64,000 bases of DNA, taken from positions 47,582,681 to 47,646,680 of the forward strand of contig NC_063450.1 of the NCBI RefSeq assembly GCF_020379485.1, written 5' to 3'. The notes beneath the pieces are model-generated. The model was not told where the DNA came from and searched no databases. It saw only the letters and a list, made by a program, of their open reading frames with translations. Every line of letters starts with the position of its first letter. The first letter of the stretch is position 1. This stretch comes from Brassica napus (lineage: Eukaryota > Streptophyta > Magnoliopsida > Brassicales > Brassicaceae). The position numbers and the translations under genes were made by a program. Positions 11,862-24,108 of the stretch are shown here, one piece after another.

Positions 11862-13751
11862 AGTTGCCTTTGGAAATGGAAGCCGAGTCCAGTCTTGGTA
11901 TTCTCGCTATAGTTTAATTTTCGAGGGTATTTATGTCATATCAAAGTCACTGAATGCATGGAAAATACATTGATAGCTCAATTATAAGATTCAGGAGAGC
12001 ACCACGTGGCTTCTGAATTCTAACATGCGCCCTCTGATGTAACTTCATTTTCTATTTGGAAATTTATTTCAATTTTAAAATTCAACTGATATGTCCAGTC
12101 CTAGTATGTTCATGATGATCAATTATTCAAATCAATTCAAATACAGTTGCTTTGGATGACTTTTCTAAATTTGAGATACACCACTTGTTAAATTTGGTTA
12201 GAGTTTTTTTTTAAATTTGTTAAAACAAATTGATTTGGAGTTTTCTTATTAACGGATACATAAAAAAATATAATTCTTCCAAACATAAAGTATGTTCCCA
12301 AAAATATTTACGATTTTAACATAAACAAACATACAAATAGATCATTTATATATTCTACATTTTGACCAATTTTGTAGAGGTTTTGTCTGAGAATGAGTTG
12401 GCCTATTACATTAAATTTATAGATGACATCAAGTCTAATCATATATCGATCATATGAAAATACCATTTGACACATATCTACATTAGCTGAAACATTTATT
12501 TATTTAGTATATTTGTTATATATACAAACAAATCCCGTGATAATGATATCTTTATTCGTTTTCGGGGGTCATCATCAAGTATACCTAACAAAAACAAAAA
12601 GAATCCAGAATATGAGAAAGAGAAGCAAAAAGATCTTCCCAGAGAATCAAGTAATTGCCTAAGCCCCTAGTCCCTAGACAATTATAGTGACATGAAGCAT
12701 ATATAGATAAAATATATATGTGTTTCAAAAAAAGCGAAGATAAAATATATATATATACATATAGAAAGCTCCATTCAAACCTAAAAACAAAATTTCAATA
12801 CAGCCAATAAAATAATAACAAACTTTTAATCTGAAAATAAATAATTAATATGATTTTCCAATTCATTGGAAATTTTAATTTTTGTTAATCTACAATAGTT
12901 GAATAACATGTTTCAAATATTTATTTTGGATGGACCAATACAAGACATTTTATAGACATCAAACCCATTATAGAGGTGCAGATATAGTTTCTAACAATTG
13001 GAATGTTTAAATTGTCCAAGATGTCATAAGTAACAACCGATTGGTTGTATTATCATAAACATAAAACAATTTGGATTTCGATTCTTATTTGCTTTAGACA
13101 TGAATTGAACCATGAAATGATACCACGTGAAAACATAACTAAACCGCTAATATTCATCACTAAATTCAAATCCAAACATGGTAACCATGTTCTAATAAAA
13201 ACCATACTACAATAATATCCTTTTACAAAAAAAAATATACTACAATATTGCAAATTGGGGATGTGGCTCAGTGAGACATAAAATTCACTGAGGAAAAGAG
13301 TCTTTTGGTAAACGAATTGGTTGAAAGTGTTATTATAAATAACCTTTTTCGTTTTGATCTCTGTAAATCTATGTGACTGCATTTTTTAGAAAAAAAATCG
13401 TGAAAGATATGTTAAATCCATTTAAAATGTACAAAACATGTTTGAGTGGACTATAATTAACAGTTGGGACTCTGTTCATCAAGATTTTATGGTGGAAACA
13501 TTGGCTAATCAACTTCCAATCCACTACTAAAATTTAATTTTAGGACATTTCTATTATTTTTCTTTTGTCTAACAATGTAAATTTGTCACACTTAAATGTA
13601 ATGTATCAAATCTTAGAAAATTGACCGTACAGTTATGTATTTCCAAGTTATTATAAATCTTTAAAATATAAACTCCATATATCAATAAATATAGGTAAAT
13701 TTGAGTTTACAAATATAGGTGATTTGATAAATTTCTCCTATTATAAATAAA
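11862..13751. other. AT-rich intergenic region
   Basis: No gene is seen. Two short insertion-like structures occur. At 12705-12752 agataaaatatatat flanks gtgtttcaaaaaaagcga. At 13204-13249 a near-repeat of atactacaata flanks ccttttac plus an A-run. Both resemble the micro-insertions described elsewhere but have AT-rich or imperfect flanks. Confidence 0.45.
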
Positions 13752-14874
13752 TCTATATTATTAAAGCAGAATATGTCTTGGAATTCTGCCCTTGCTTTTT
13801 AATATATTTAGAAGCTTTTGCCACTGCCTTTTTCTTCTTTTAGTTAAAACAAAAATCGTCCATTTAATTTGACCAATCAGAATCAGTTACTGTTTAATCC
13901 AATCGGAATATATCAACATTTAAACACAAAGTGATTAGACCCATTTATTTTATATAAACCCAATCTGATTAAGCCCATATGGATGTAACATAAACCCACC
14001 TAAAATTTACCCAATTGATTCTTTGTTAATAATCAAACTCAAAACTCAACACCCTAAAATTTAAGGTTTGTGGGTTAAAACTCAGAACAAACCCTATATC
14101 CTAATACCATAAAACTTGAAATTTTCGTTTATGAATTTGACAAAATATAGTATTTACATTGTACTACCACTTTAATGAAGCCACCAATTTGAATATCGAT
14201 TTACACCAAAGGTATTACGGCATATAAACAAGTTATCAATTAGTGAATTTATTAAAAAAATAAAAATGTATTTTAACTCAATAGATAATAGAGAATTTGG
14301 TATATAGTGATTAATTAAACCAATTTAGTATAGTTGTTTAAATAATAAACTGAGTTGTTTGCTAACTCAGGAGAATGCACAAACGTCAATAACAGTACAC
14401 TAAAATCTTATATATACGATATGAATAAAAATTAAATGTTTCATTTATGAAGGGATGTGTAAATTAATTCTATTACATGGTAAAAGTATTTAAAATTATA
14501 ACTTCTAAATGGTCTAAATTAAAAAAACAAAAATCATATATGAAATAAGTTATAATTTATGTGCTAAATAGATAAGATATTTTATTTTTAAATTAAAAAT
14601 GGAAATAAATATTTATTTTAAAAAACATCTTTTAAAATTGTTATTATCATTAAAATATTATTAATGGTCAAAAAAATTAATTACATTTTTAAAATAAATA
14701 TACATAGACAACATAAATATCATCTACTCTATATGACCTTTACATATACATAACAATCACCTAAAATATGAATACAACAGCTACAAATACATACAAAACA
14801 CATCATATATTTTTAATTTTACAAATTTATCAACAGAAAATACCCGCTCTTTGAAATCGCGGATCAAAATCTAG
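13752..14874 (+). mobile_element. Non-autonomous Helitron
   Basis: The 5' end is TCTATATTATTAAAGC and the 3' end CTAG, inserted between a host A (13751) and T (14875) without target duplication. About 16 nt before the 3' end is a short hairpin (CCGC...GCGG, at 14843-14862). These are the Helitron hallmarks and resemble the Arabidopsis ATREP families. The 1.12-kb interior is AT-rich, with no Rep/helicase coding sequence. Confidence 0.85.
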
Positions 14875-15615
14875 TATGCTTTTAAAAATAGCGTTGGTAT
14901 AGTTTTACTTTTTACCGAATTCTTTTTGACTAACGTATTAAAAATAGTGTCGAGAAAAGGTATGTATGGATCAAATTACCTCTCTTCTTAATCAATAATT
15001 GGGGTTTACACGTAAATGTATATATGTTATCCTTCTTAGACATCTTTGATACGTCTCTTCTTATTTAAATGATAGATATAATTATCCAAGTTTTAGGCAC
15101 ATCATGATTTAAATTTCGTATCATATGTATGAATCAAGGAACCAACCTAACGTGGTTGATACGACTATGCACCAGATTTAGCATGGAAAGGACTTATCAG
15201 TTACTACATATAATAAGGCGCAGCCACATATGTAGTGAAACATTTCTATTTATTAAGCCCTTTCCGGAAAAAAAAAATTACTCCCTCCGTTTCACAATAC
15301 AAATGTTATTCCTTACTGCACAAAGATTAAGAAATTTTTTTTTGTGTAAAAAGTAGTTTAAAAAATATAATTTAAAAATCATCCAACTAATTACATAAAT
15401 GACTACAACATCTAATTGGTTACACAGTCTTCAATAAAGTTAAAAATAACATAAAAATATCAAAACATCATCTATTTTGAAACAAAAAAATCTTCTAAAA
15501 CATCTTCTATTATGAAATGAAGAGATTACTATTTATTTATAGTATGTGATTTTACCAGAGAGGGATTTTAATATATTATGGTTTGCAAATGCATATGAAA
15601 ATTCAATATTTTATA

Positions 15616-16098
15616 GGGCAAATCTCCAAAATAGCACCTTTCTAAGTTTATATCACAAAAATAGCACTCCAAAACTAAAATGACCAAAATAGCACATTTT
15701 TAAGTTTATCCTTTGAAAATTTTAATTTTTTTATTTTTCAAAATTTAAAATCTTATCTCCAAAACCTCATTTCTCAATTCTAAACCCTAAACCCTAAACT
15801 CTAAACCCTAAACCCTAAACTCTAAACCCTAAACCCTAAACCCTAAACCCTAAACTCTAAACCATAAACCCTAAACTCTAAACCCTAAACCCTAAACTCT
15901 AAACCCTAAAATTTAAACCCTAAACCCTAAACTCTAAACCCTAAACCCTAAACCCTAAATCCTAAACCCCACCCTTTAACTCTAAACCATAAGTTTGTGA
16001 CTTTTGATAAAACATTAAGTGATATTTTTGTGACTTTTGACATTGACTGCTAGTTTGGGAACAAAAACTTGATTTAGTGCTATTTTTGTTTTGTTCTC
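15616..16098 (+). mobile_element. Non-autonomous Mutator-like element containing telomere-like repeats
   Basis: The element is flanked by a perfect 9-bp duplication, tattttata, at 15607-15615 and 16099-16107, the Mutator target size. Its ends are inverted relatives: GGGCAAATCTCCAAAATAGC on the left, and GAGAACAAAACAAAAATAGC on the reverse strand at the right. The middle (15780-15985) is a degenerate array of CCCTAAA and CTCTAAA units. There is no coding sequence. Confidence 0.8.
15780..15985 (+). repeat. Interstitial telomere-like repeat array
   Basis: About 25-30 head-to-tail copies of the plant telomere unit CCCTAAA alternate irregularly with CTCTAAA and a few other variants. The array is bounded on both sides by the ends of the Mutator-like element, so it belongs to that element rather than being a relic of a chromosome end. 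Confidence 0.9.
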
Positions 16099-16552
16099 TA
16101 TTTTATATTCTCTATAGTCTATAATCCATTTGTACAGATCAAATTTAATATAATCAACATATATACACAACAAAATCTCTTTGTATACGAGGATATACAT
16201 CTCGTTAACTATAAAAGCTGCCAAGACTTTAAATTGTCATATATTACCCAATTAGAATCTAGAATAAAATTCTACAGCCACAAGTCCATACCAAGCCCAT
16301 GCAACGTCTATTAGTTCCCAACCAATTGTTTTGATTCGAAGATCGGCAGATTAGTCCTATCACCATAATAGCTTATCAATGGGCCTAAGATATAAAAACA
16401 CAAATGGAGCCCATTTATCTTCTCTGGTCAGACGCGGTAAATTCTCAGTAGTGGGAAAGGAGTTCACAGCGGTTTCATTCACTTCTTCTACATATCGTCT
16501 TTAACTACAGCTGCAAAAGCAGTTTCTTCACTTTTATGAGCATAGTGGAGAG

Positions 16553-18240
16553 ATGGAGTTTACAATTATTCATTACCTCAGAGTTCTCTTCTTCTTCATT
16601 GCATCATCTTCTTACAGTTTTGTTGTTCCTGGAGACAAAAGCTCTGTCCTTACTGTTGATGTCCGTAGCTTTGGTGCTCGAGCTAATGACCACAGAGATA
16701 ACACGAAGGTTACTATTCTGATATATTCATCATTTTTATATTAATATTTAATAGAAATCAGCTTATCTAGTTGATATGTTTTGAAAGGCCTTTGTAGCAG
16801 CCTGGGACAAGGCGTGTACTTCATCTTCAAGCTCTGTAGATCTTATCACTCCAAGAGGAGAGTTTCATGTTGGTCCGCTCAGATTCTCTGGTCCTTGCAC
16901 TAACGTAACACATCTCACTGTCCGAGTAAAGGTAGTTTTCATCTCTCTCCCACTCAACCTCACTGAATCTGTCTTTTGTTGTTAATGTTTTCTTGCTGCA
17001 CACGTAAACTAAACTAGGGTCATCTCAAGGCATCAACTGATCTGTCAAAGTACAGATCAGGAGGTGGTTGGATTGAGTTTGGATGGATCAACGGTTTAAC
17101 TCTCACCGGAGGTGGAACATTTGACGGTCAAGGCGCCTTAGCTTGGCCGTTTAATAACTGTACTACTGATTCTCACTGCAAACTCCTCCCAACAGTGAGA
17201 CAAACTCAATAAACCAGTTTGAGATTGTAACGTTGTCTTTACTTTAAAAAGGATAATTGATTCTTCTCGCTGTTGATTTTTTACAGAGCTTGAAGTTTGT
17301 GGGGATGAACAGAACAGTAGTAAGAAGGATAAGCTCAGTGAACAGCAAGTTCTTTCACATAGCATTAGTACAATGCAGAGACTTCAAAGGGACAAGACTC
17401 AACATTACTGCTCCTTCTGATAGTCCAAACACTGATGGAATCCACATAGAACGCAGCTCAAATGTCTACTTCTCCCGCTCTCATATCGCAACAGGAGATG
17501 ATTGTGTCTCTATAGGACAAGGAAACTCTCAGATCACAATCACAAGTATCAAATGTGGACCTGGACATGGTATCAGGTAAAACCATTAATGTAACATAAC
17601 TTCTTCTTTTTTTTGGTTAATTTTTGTTACTGAAATGGTTTTTATTAAAGCGTTGGGAGTTTAGGGAGATATCCAAATGAGAAAGACGTGAAGGGACTAG
17701 TGGTGAGGGATTGCAAGATGAGTGGTACGACTAATGGGATAAGGATCAAAACTTGGGCTGATTCTCCTGGTCTAAGTGCAGCTACTAACATGACTTTTCA
17801 GAACATTATTATGAGCAATGTGACTAATCCAATCATCATTGATCAGTCCTATTGTCCTTTCTCTTCATGCACTTCCAGTGTGAGTATTACTTAACACTCA
17901 AGTCTCTAGCTACTTTCTCTAGTTTATAAATATTATAAAGGTGAAGCAGTTCTGATTCATTTATTTGTTGTAGGTACCATCTAAGGTGAAGCTGAGCGAG
18001 ATATACTTCAAGAACATAAGAGGAACATCATCATCAAAGGTAGCGGTGCAGCTGCATTGTAGCGAAGGAATGCCATGTAAGAAAGTGTATTTAGAGAATG
18101 TTCATCTTTATCTAGCTTCTTCCGGTGGAGGAAGTGGGAAACAACAGAGCAGCAACGGAGGAAGTGAAGCTGTCTCTTCTTCTTGTAGATACGTTAGAGC
18201 TAATTACATTGGGACTCAAAGCCCACCTCCATGTCACTAA
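16553..18240 (+). CDS. Glycoside hydrolase family 28 (polygalacturonase-like) protein
   Basis: There are six exons: 16553-16708, 16788-16931, 17018-17194, 17287-17576, 17651-17879 and 17974-18240, giving 420 residues. The protein starts with a signal peptide (MEFTIIHYLRVLFFFIASSS), so it is secreted. The GH28 catalytic motifs are present in order: NTDGIHI (exon 4), TGDDCVSIG, GPGHGIS across the exon 4/5 junction, and RIKTW. These include the three active-site aspartates, the catalytic His, and the Arg and Lys that bind the sugar. The expected role is hydrolysis of pectin in the cell wall. It lies next to WRKY28, as At4g18180 does in Arabidopsis by my recollection. Residues near the C-terminus form a Ser/Gly-rich loop. 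Its exact substrate cannot be read from sequence. Confidence 0.93.
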
Positions 18241-18710
18241 CTAATTTTCATCATTTCATCAACCTTTTGTTGTAGTTTAATTACTTTTATGCTTTTGTTT
18301 GTCCTCTTGGTACACGTTTTTCCCCCATTATATTCACGTCAATGGAGGTAAAGGTAAGTAGTTTAAACACTATGCATGATAACAGTAAAAACATTCAGGC
18401 TTAGACAAAGATCCAAAGACCTAAGCCTCCTAGAATAAATGATATATCTTGTTCTGTTTTATCGTGTTTTTTTTTTTGCTTTCTTTAATCATCTTACAAA
18501 AAAATGTTTTCTTCTTGTATCGTTGTTGACTTCTGACTCAACATCAATAGATACCGACAAAAAAATGTTTTGTAAGAGCCGCCATAAAGTTTCCAAGTCA
18601 AGTGGAATGGAAGCAGAAAATTCAAAAGTCAAAAAGTCAACAAGAGCATACTAGTTTATGATATTGCTGTCGCCTGTCACCTCCATCATCTGCTTAGAGA
18701 AAATACTTAA

Positions 18711-18770
18711 AAAGTCTGTCAAGTTTGATGTTTGACAAAAAAAAAAAAAAAAAAGTCTGTCAAGTTTGAT
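18711..18770 (+). mobile_element. Ultra-short oligo(A) insertion with 19-bp target duplication
   Basis: The 19-bp sequence aaagtctgtcaagtttgat occurs at 18711-18729 and exactly again at 18752-18770. The insert between them is GTTTGAC followed by about 15 A. GTTTGAC + A-run is nearly the 3' end of the LINEs at 9855-11230 and 58990-60381 (GTTGAC + A-run). It lies about 105 bp upstream of the purine permease start codon. Confidence 0.75.
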
Positions 18771-18810
18771 AATTCAACTTGTGTGTGGGGTATTTATCTA
18801 TCAAGTTGTG

Positions 18811-18818
18811 TATAAAGA
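18811..18818 (+). promoter_or_regulatory. Probable TATA box of the purine permease gene
   Basis: TATAAAGA lies 57 bases upstream of the purine permease ATG, a distance that would give a leader of about 25-30 bases. The micro-insertion at 18711-18770 ends only 40 bases upstream. Confidence 0.5.
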
Positions 18819-18874
18819 GAGGTCTCAAACAAATAACAATCAAGAAAACTTTTCTTCTCACCTTTTCATTTATC

Positions 18875-20091
18875 ATGGACAGATCTCAAGAGCTCTATGC
18901 AGATGGTAAGGAAGCAGCAGCTTGTAGTGTACACGGTTTGACTCTTTTTCATGAATTCTGATAATCATGAGTGTTAAATTTTCAGGTGACCAGAACTTAG
19001 AAGCAAACCTGATAGATGCAACTGAACCATCATCATCAGTACCTCAAACCAAGAACTATAAAAGATGGATCCGTCTCTCCATCTATGTCTTCTTCGTCCT
19101 CTTCTTCCAACCACTTGCCACAATTCTCGGTAGACTGTACTACGAAAACGGTGGAGAGAGCACATACGTGGTAACGCTTCTCCCACTCATTGGCTTCCCT
19201 GTTTTGATCCTCTTCAACTTCTTTTCACAACTCAGACAACAACCAAAATCAACAGATACAAATGTCAACCAGTCCCCTTCCTTCACAACCCTTTTATTAG
19301 TTTACATGTGCACCGGACTTATACTCTCTGCTTACGCTTATCTCTATGCAATTGGTTTACTCTACCTACCTGTTTCCACCTTCTCCCTCATCTTGGCCTC
19401 ACAGCTAGCCTTCACTGCCTTCTTCTCTTACTTCCTTAACTCGCAAAAGTTCACTCCCTTCATAGTCAACTCTCTGTTTCTCCTTACCGTCTCCTCTGCC
19501 CTCCTCGTGGTTGACACCGAGTCACAAGACACAACAAATGTCTCTAGACTACAGTATGTGATCGGGTTTATATGCACCATCGGTGCTTCAGCTGGGATAG
19601 GACTGCTGCTATCTCTGATACAACTCCTCTTCAGGAAGGTTTTCAAGGAGCATACATCGTCAGTAGTCATGGACTTGACTATCTACCAGTCTCTAGTTGC
19701 AAGCTGCGTTGTTCTCATTGGACTTTTCGTGAGCGGAGAGTGGAGAACTTTGCCTAGTGAGATGAGAAACTACAAACTTGGGCAAGTGTCTTATGTTGTG
19801 ACGTTGGTCTCTGCAGCTATCTCTTGGCAAGTCTACACTGTTGGTCTTGTGGGTTTGATCTTTGAGTCGTCTTCTGTGTTCTCCAACTCCATAACCGCCG
19901 TGGGGTTGCCTATAGTACCGGTCATAGCTGTGATAGTTTTCCATGATAAGATGGAAGCGTCGAAGATCTTCTCCATCGTTTTAGCTATATGGGGCTTCCT
20001 TTCGTTTGTCTATCAGCACTACCTTGATGAGAAGAAGTTGAAGACTTGCAACACAGACCCTGTCGAGGATGATGGTGCACAAACTTGGTGA
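18875..20091 (+). CDS. Purine permease (PUP family)
   Basis: There are two exons, 18875-18905 and 18986-20091, giving 378 residues. The intron splits the Gly codon after MDRSQELYAD. The protein is a plant purine permease of the drug/metabolite transporter superfamily. It has about ten hydrophobic segments starting near residue 38 (LSIYVFFVLFFQPLATILG) and ending with IFSIVLAIWGFLSFVYQHYL. LGRLYYENGG and FHDKMEASKI are typical of the family. Members move adenine, cytokinins or other nucleobase derivatives across the plasma or vacuolar membrane; the substrate here is unknown. In Arabidopsis a cluster of PUP genes sits at this position (PUP6 to PUP10, from memory). Only one copy is present here, so I do not assign a number. 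Confidence 0.93.
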
Positions 20092-20387
20092 AACGTTGCT
20101 ATATGAATGGGTTAAACAAACAAGTATACAAAGTTGTGCGCACATTCATGCATGTATTCTATATAAAGCTCTTTTGTGTGATTTTGTAATGGTCCATGCG
20201 AGTGGAATACATGTTTCTACGTACAGTTTGAGTTCATGTAAAGAGAGAGTGTAGACTTTGAGTTCATAGCAACCAAAGACGATAGTATTACCAAAATGTG
20301 AACCAGAGAGTGTAGTAGGTTTGTAGGTATTCTAAGTTATTTGTAGAAAATGTATTATGTGGGAGGATATGGTTCCGAAAATCAGCT

Positions 20388-21303
20388 TTACATGAGGCAG
20401 CCAACATAGTGAGCACGAGGGTAGTTCTTTTGGAGTTGTGGCCATTGAACAAAGAACTGATCAGCCATCCTTAAGTTATACAGAAGCAATCCACTTAAAG
20501 AGAGCTTCTTAACTCTTGCTACACTCTCAACATAAAAGATGGATGACCATCTAATTCCCAGCACCTGTAACCCAAAGAAGAAACAAGCACCTTGATGAAA
20601 TGCTATACATATAATAGAGAAACTCTGCATTCGAGGTTCTGAACCTTGAACAGGAAAGCGATCACACAGAGAGGAATACAGGTCCCAGGACCATTGCAAA
20701 GAATCTGAAAAACATGAACCAAATAAACCTGTTTCAAATGTTTTTTTTTTTTGTTTTGAAGTAAAAAAAAAATATGAGAGCATTAAGATAAAGAGGATAC
20801 CACTTGGGGTCTGATCCGGATCATTAGCCACAGAGCGTGGACAATAGCAACAATAGTAGTCCAAACAGAAGTCACATAAGACTGACCAACTTCTCTACTC
20901 CGGTAAATTTGTGTGAACCGTAAGGAGTCTTCCTCTACAGCAAGGAGCTTGTCAGGTAGAGAATGTTCAAAGGAACGAGCTTTCTGGAGACTCATGTTAT
21001 CAGTAGCAGCAGCAATGTAGAACCTGGGTGTATATCTATCCATACGCAAAACAGAGAGGAGACTCAACATCTCTGCCGTGTGCCCTCCTAAAAACATTTC
21101 ATAATAATCAAATAATATGCACATTCACATTGAGTATTAATCAAACTCTTCTTACCGGAACCAAGAACAATGAGAGTAGTAAAAGAGGGTGAAGCTCCTT
21201 TGGGAAAAGGTTTGCCACATCGGTACAAAACATACAGCACGCGAACCATTAGAAAGATTGACAAGACGATTAGGAGTGAAGGGAAGGTGCATTTGGAGAG
21301 CAT
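20388..21303 (-). CDS. ALG14: ALG14-like UDP-GlcNAc transferase subunit
   Basis: There are four exons on the minus strand: 21156-21303, 20801-21087, 20645-20704 and 20388-20564, giving 223 residues. ALG14 is the ER-membrane anchor that recruits ALG13 and together adds the second GlcNAc to the dolichol-linked N-glycan precursor. The N-terminal hydrophobic segment (LLIVLSIFLMVRVLYVLY) is the anchor. The family motif LGSGGHTAEML spans the exon 1/2 junction and is followed by CNGPGTCIPLC and the C-terminal VQWPQL..YPRAHYVG. All junctions are GT-AG and in phase. Length is close to that of other ALG14 proteins. A broken second copy lies at 27232-27720 within a duplicated block, so this is the only functional-looking copy here. 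Confidence 0.93.
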
Positions 21304-22150
21304 CTTCGAGTAAATGCAGCAATGGTGTTGTTCCTCTCTCTCTCTTCTCCTTCCAAACTACAATTTGAACAAAATTACACATGTATATGAGAAATGAAAT
21401 TCAAACATGAGATCTATGTTTAAGCTTTTAATTCACATCAAATGTGACTTTTGACTGCACACTTTTGCGGATATTTGCTTCAAAAAAAAATAATCTTAAT
21501 TTTCAGTAATAAAACTTCCAAAGGCCCAGATCTGAAATTAGATAGGATATAATTGCAAAATGATTTATTTTCTTACAGCCGAAACTGAAGATCTACGACG
21601 ACGATCATAAGGGATAATGAATTTAAGAAAAGAAGCTCACCGGCGACGGGGGCGGTGACGGAATCGAGAGGAGGATTGGGGTTGATTTTTCTAAGAATAC
21701 ACGTGGCGTTAGCAAGTGACTTATCTTCTACTTTATGTATTTACCATTGGCTTTTTTTTTTTTTTTTAATATATAAACCGAATTTAAGAGAAATATTATT
21801 GTCCGGTTTAGTCAAGATATCCAAAACATTAGCATCTCTTGAGGACATTGGTTTTCATCCTTATGGGTTAACATTTCAAACCGCTGACGAACCAATGTAA
21901 CTGAATGATTTTCTGTTGATTTGATTCACTTAGTTTTAATTTGTGTAGCTGAAGAAAATTAAATTTTAAAACAGAGTTTGAATTAAGCATTGGAGAGGAA
22001 GGAATTAGAGAAAGTGATGAGCATTTATTTCAGTTGGGTTTCATCAGCTACACTATACAATACGAAGAGCTCTCTCTCTCTACACGAGATCAAGAGCTTC
22101 TCCTAACCGCACGTGAGTTTCCTCATAGAGATGATTTCTTATCGTAACTT
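21304..22150. other. ALG14 upstream region, duplicated at 27721-29870
   Basis: This stretch holds the ALG14 5' flank, then sequence that reappears to the right of the broken ALG14 copy. Shared landmarks include ttacacgtggcgt-type sequence near 21700 and 29010, a kinase-side stretch near 22030-22130 and 29700-29830 (tcagctacac, tacgaa, agcttctcctaaccgcacgtga), and the text around 21880-21960. There is no gene in it. Confidence 0.6.
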
Positions 22151-22840
22151 ATGGCTGCACATTTTATCCGTTAAATTTAATTCGATTCGTTATTTGTTTC
22201 GATTCGATTCGAAAATTCCGGATATCCGTAAATCTTCGAAGCATAGCAAATACTAAAAATCAATATCCGTTAAAATCGAAGCAAATCACAAATATTAGGG
22301 AAGCGGATATCCGATCCGATCCGGTAATATATAAATACATGTATATTTTGATTATATTTAAAGTTTTAAATGTATATAATTATATAATTTTTATTCTAAC
22401 ATATGATTTGACAAATTCTATTCACATTATTACTTATATAAAAATATTACATAAAATGAAATGAATAAATTTATGACAATTATAATTTGTTTTTAAGTTT
22501 TGTCTTATTATAATTGTTAACTAAGTTTAAATTTTTTATAAAATATGTAGATTCACTATTTCTTTTAATCTCTATCTTATATATCATGCAAAAAAATATT
22601 TTACAAAACAAATTTGTATCAAATTTTTAAGATTATTTGCATTAATCAAAACATATGAAATCCGTAAATATTTGTAAATATCCGCAAATATCTATTTATT
22701 TTCCGGATATCCGTTTTTCCGAATATCCGTATTTTTCCGAAGCAAAGCAAATCGAAAAATTAGATATCTGTGGCATAGGAAGCAAATCACAAATACCTTC
22801 AAAAATCCAGATATCCGATCCGTGCTCAGGCCTATTGTAA
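22150..22840. repeat. Brassicaceae-type dispersed repeat rich in GGATATCC
   Basis: Many copies of ggatatccg, aatatccg and gcaaatcacaaata occur in both orientations around an AT-rich core. The matching stretch is absent from the duplicated block at 29830-29880, so this repeat entered the left block after the duplication, or was lost from the right. I do not recognise its class. Confidence 0.5.
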
Positions 22841-22970
22841 CGCACTCATATTTATTTAGTTATATATATTTTCTTTACTTGTTCATAATAGAAAAACCAG
22901 CCGGGAGTATAAAACACATTCAAAAGATTTATACTTCCTATGTTTCATGAAGAATGTTTTTCTATAGATT

Positions 22971-24008
22971 TCAAAACCTGTCTAACTGGCTTAGTGTCAA
23001 AAGACTAGAAGTCTCTTCGCTCTCTTCAACGGTTTCCCAAGCCATTATGGCTGGAGTAAGGAGAGGCTTTGGTGGAACCACTAGAGCTTCTACACCTCCC
23101 TCTAACATGTCAACAACCTTTTTCATCGGTGGACGATCACATGGATTGGTCTGAATACACCACAAACCCATTAATGTCATTTTCTTCACTATCTCCTCTT
23201 CCTCTTCAATAACATGATCATCTCCTACTCTCATATTTTCATTCCTCTTTAGATCCTTTTTTTGAGATTTACGAGTAGTGTCCTGGCCCCACTTATGTGG
23301 TCTAGACTAGCCACGGGGTAGGCTTAGAGCCTTTGGCGAAGAGTTACCTCAGACCACGTGTTGTTCTCCTCGGGCCGAGGAATCCATGTGAAAACCTCGG
23401 TGGCCAACGGGAATCGAACCCGTGACCGTATTGGGGCCGAAGCTCCCTCAAGTACCACTAGGCTAACCCCGCTGGTTCCAGATCCTCATATATCCAATCC
23501 GGAAAGTACATTTTACTCATATTAGACCTAGAAGTTTCAGCTCTCTCTCTGCTGGTCACACCGATCAGCTCAAGCACCACCATTCCATAACTATACACAT
23601 CAGACTTATGCGAAACTGCTCCATAGCTCTTGGAAAACGCTTCAGGAGCAATGTAACCAACGGTCTCTCTCGCGTCCAACATGGATATAATGCTATATAT
23701 CGTTTTTCTTGCAAAGCTTAGCAAGACCAAAATCCGAAATCTTCGGGCACAAATCTTCATCTAGGAGTATATTCTGTGGCTTTATATCGAAGTGCACAAT
23801 CTTTGATACACAACTATTGTGCAAGTAGTCTAACCCACGAGCAACACCTAACGCAATGTTGTATAACGTTTCGCAGTCCATCTTCGTTGACACATCTTCG
23901 GAAATAAACTTGTCAAGGGATCCATTCGGCATGAACTCGTAAATGATAGCTCTCTTGCTCCCTTCATAGCAGAATTCAAATAGAGAGACGATGTTGACAT
24001 GAGATGCC
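22971..24008 (-). pseudogene. Truncated PR5K/LRK10L-type receptor kinase, left duplicate
   Basis: This is the C-terminal two thirds of a kinase domain nearly identical to the kinase at 30039-31156. It has [14 protein letters not shown] and TVGYIAPE. It is broken in three ways. Homology stops abruptly at 24007, removing the glycine loop, transmembrane segment and ectodomain. A small insertion near 23690 shifts the frame just after AKLCKKND. A 223-bp SINE interrupts the coding sequence at 23257-23479. The final exon sequence still ends in LSQLDRF and a stop at 22971. Confidence 0.92.
23257..23479 (-). mobile_element. tRNA-derived SINE inserted in the receptor-kinase pseudogene
   Basis: On the minus strand the element has an A-box (TAGCCTAGTGG), a B-box (GGTTCGATTCC), a unique body and an A-run after ATCTC. 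It is flanked by agatcc at 23251-23256 and 23480-23485. The intact kinase copy shows the empty site (ctctccagatcctcatat near 30316-30333), which fixes both borders. Confidence 0.9.
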
Positions 24009-24108
24009 AATTATAAGTTCATGGCCAAGTTTGGCTTTTAATGTATTTTATTTAGAATTTAGGCTTCAAATCCAATTATAAGTTCATGGCCAAGTTTGGC
24101 TTTTAATG
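24007..24108 (+). repeat. 37-bp direct repeat at the kinase truncation point
   Basis: The 37-base sequence at 24007-24043 (starting ccaattataagttcatgg) is repeated exactly at 24072-24108, with 28 bases between. Its first base is where similarity to the intact receptor kinase ends, so the repeat marks the duplication or deletion junction. Confidence 0.85.
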
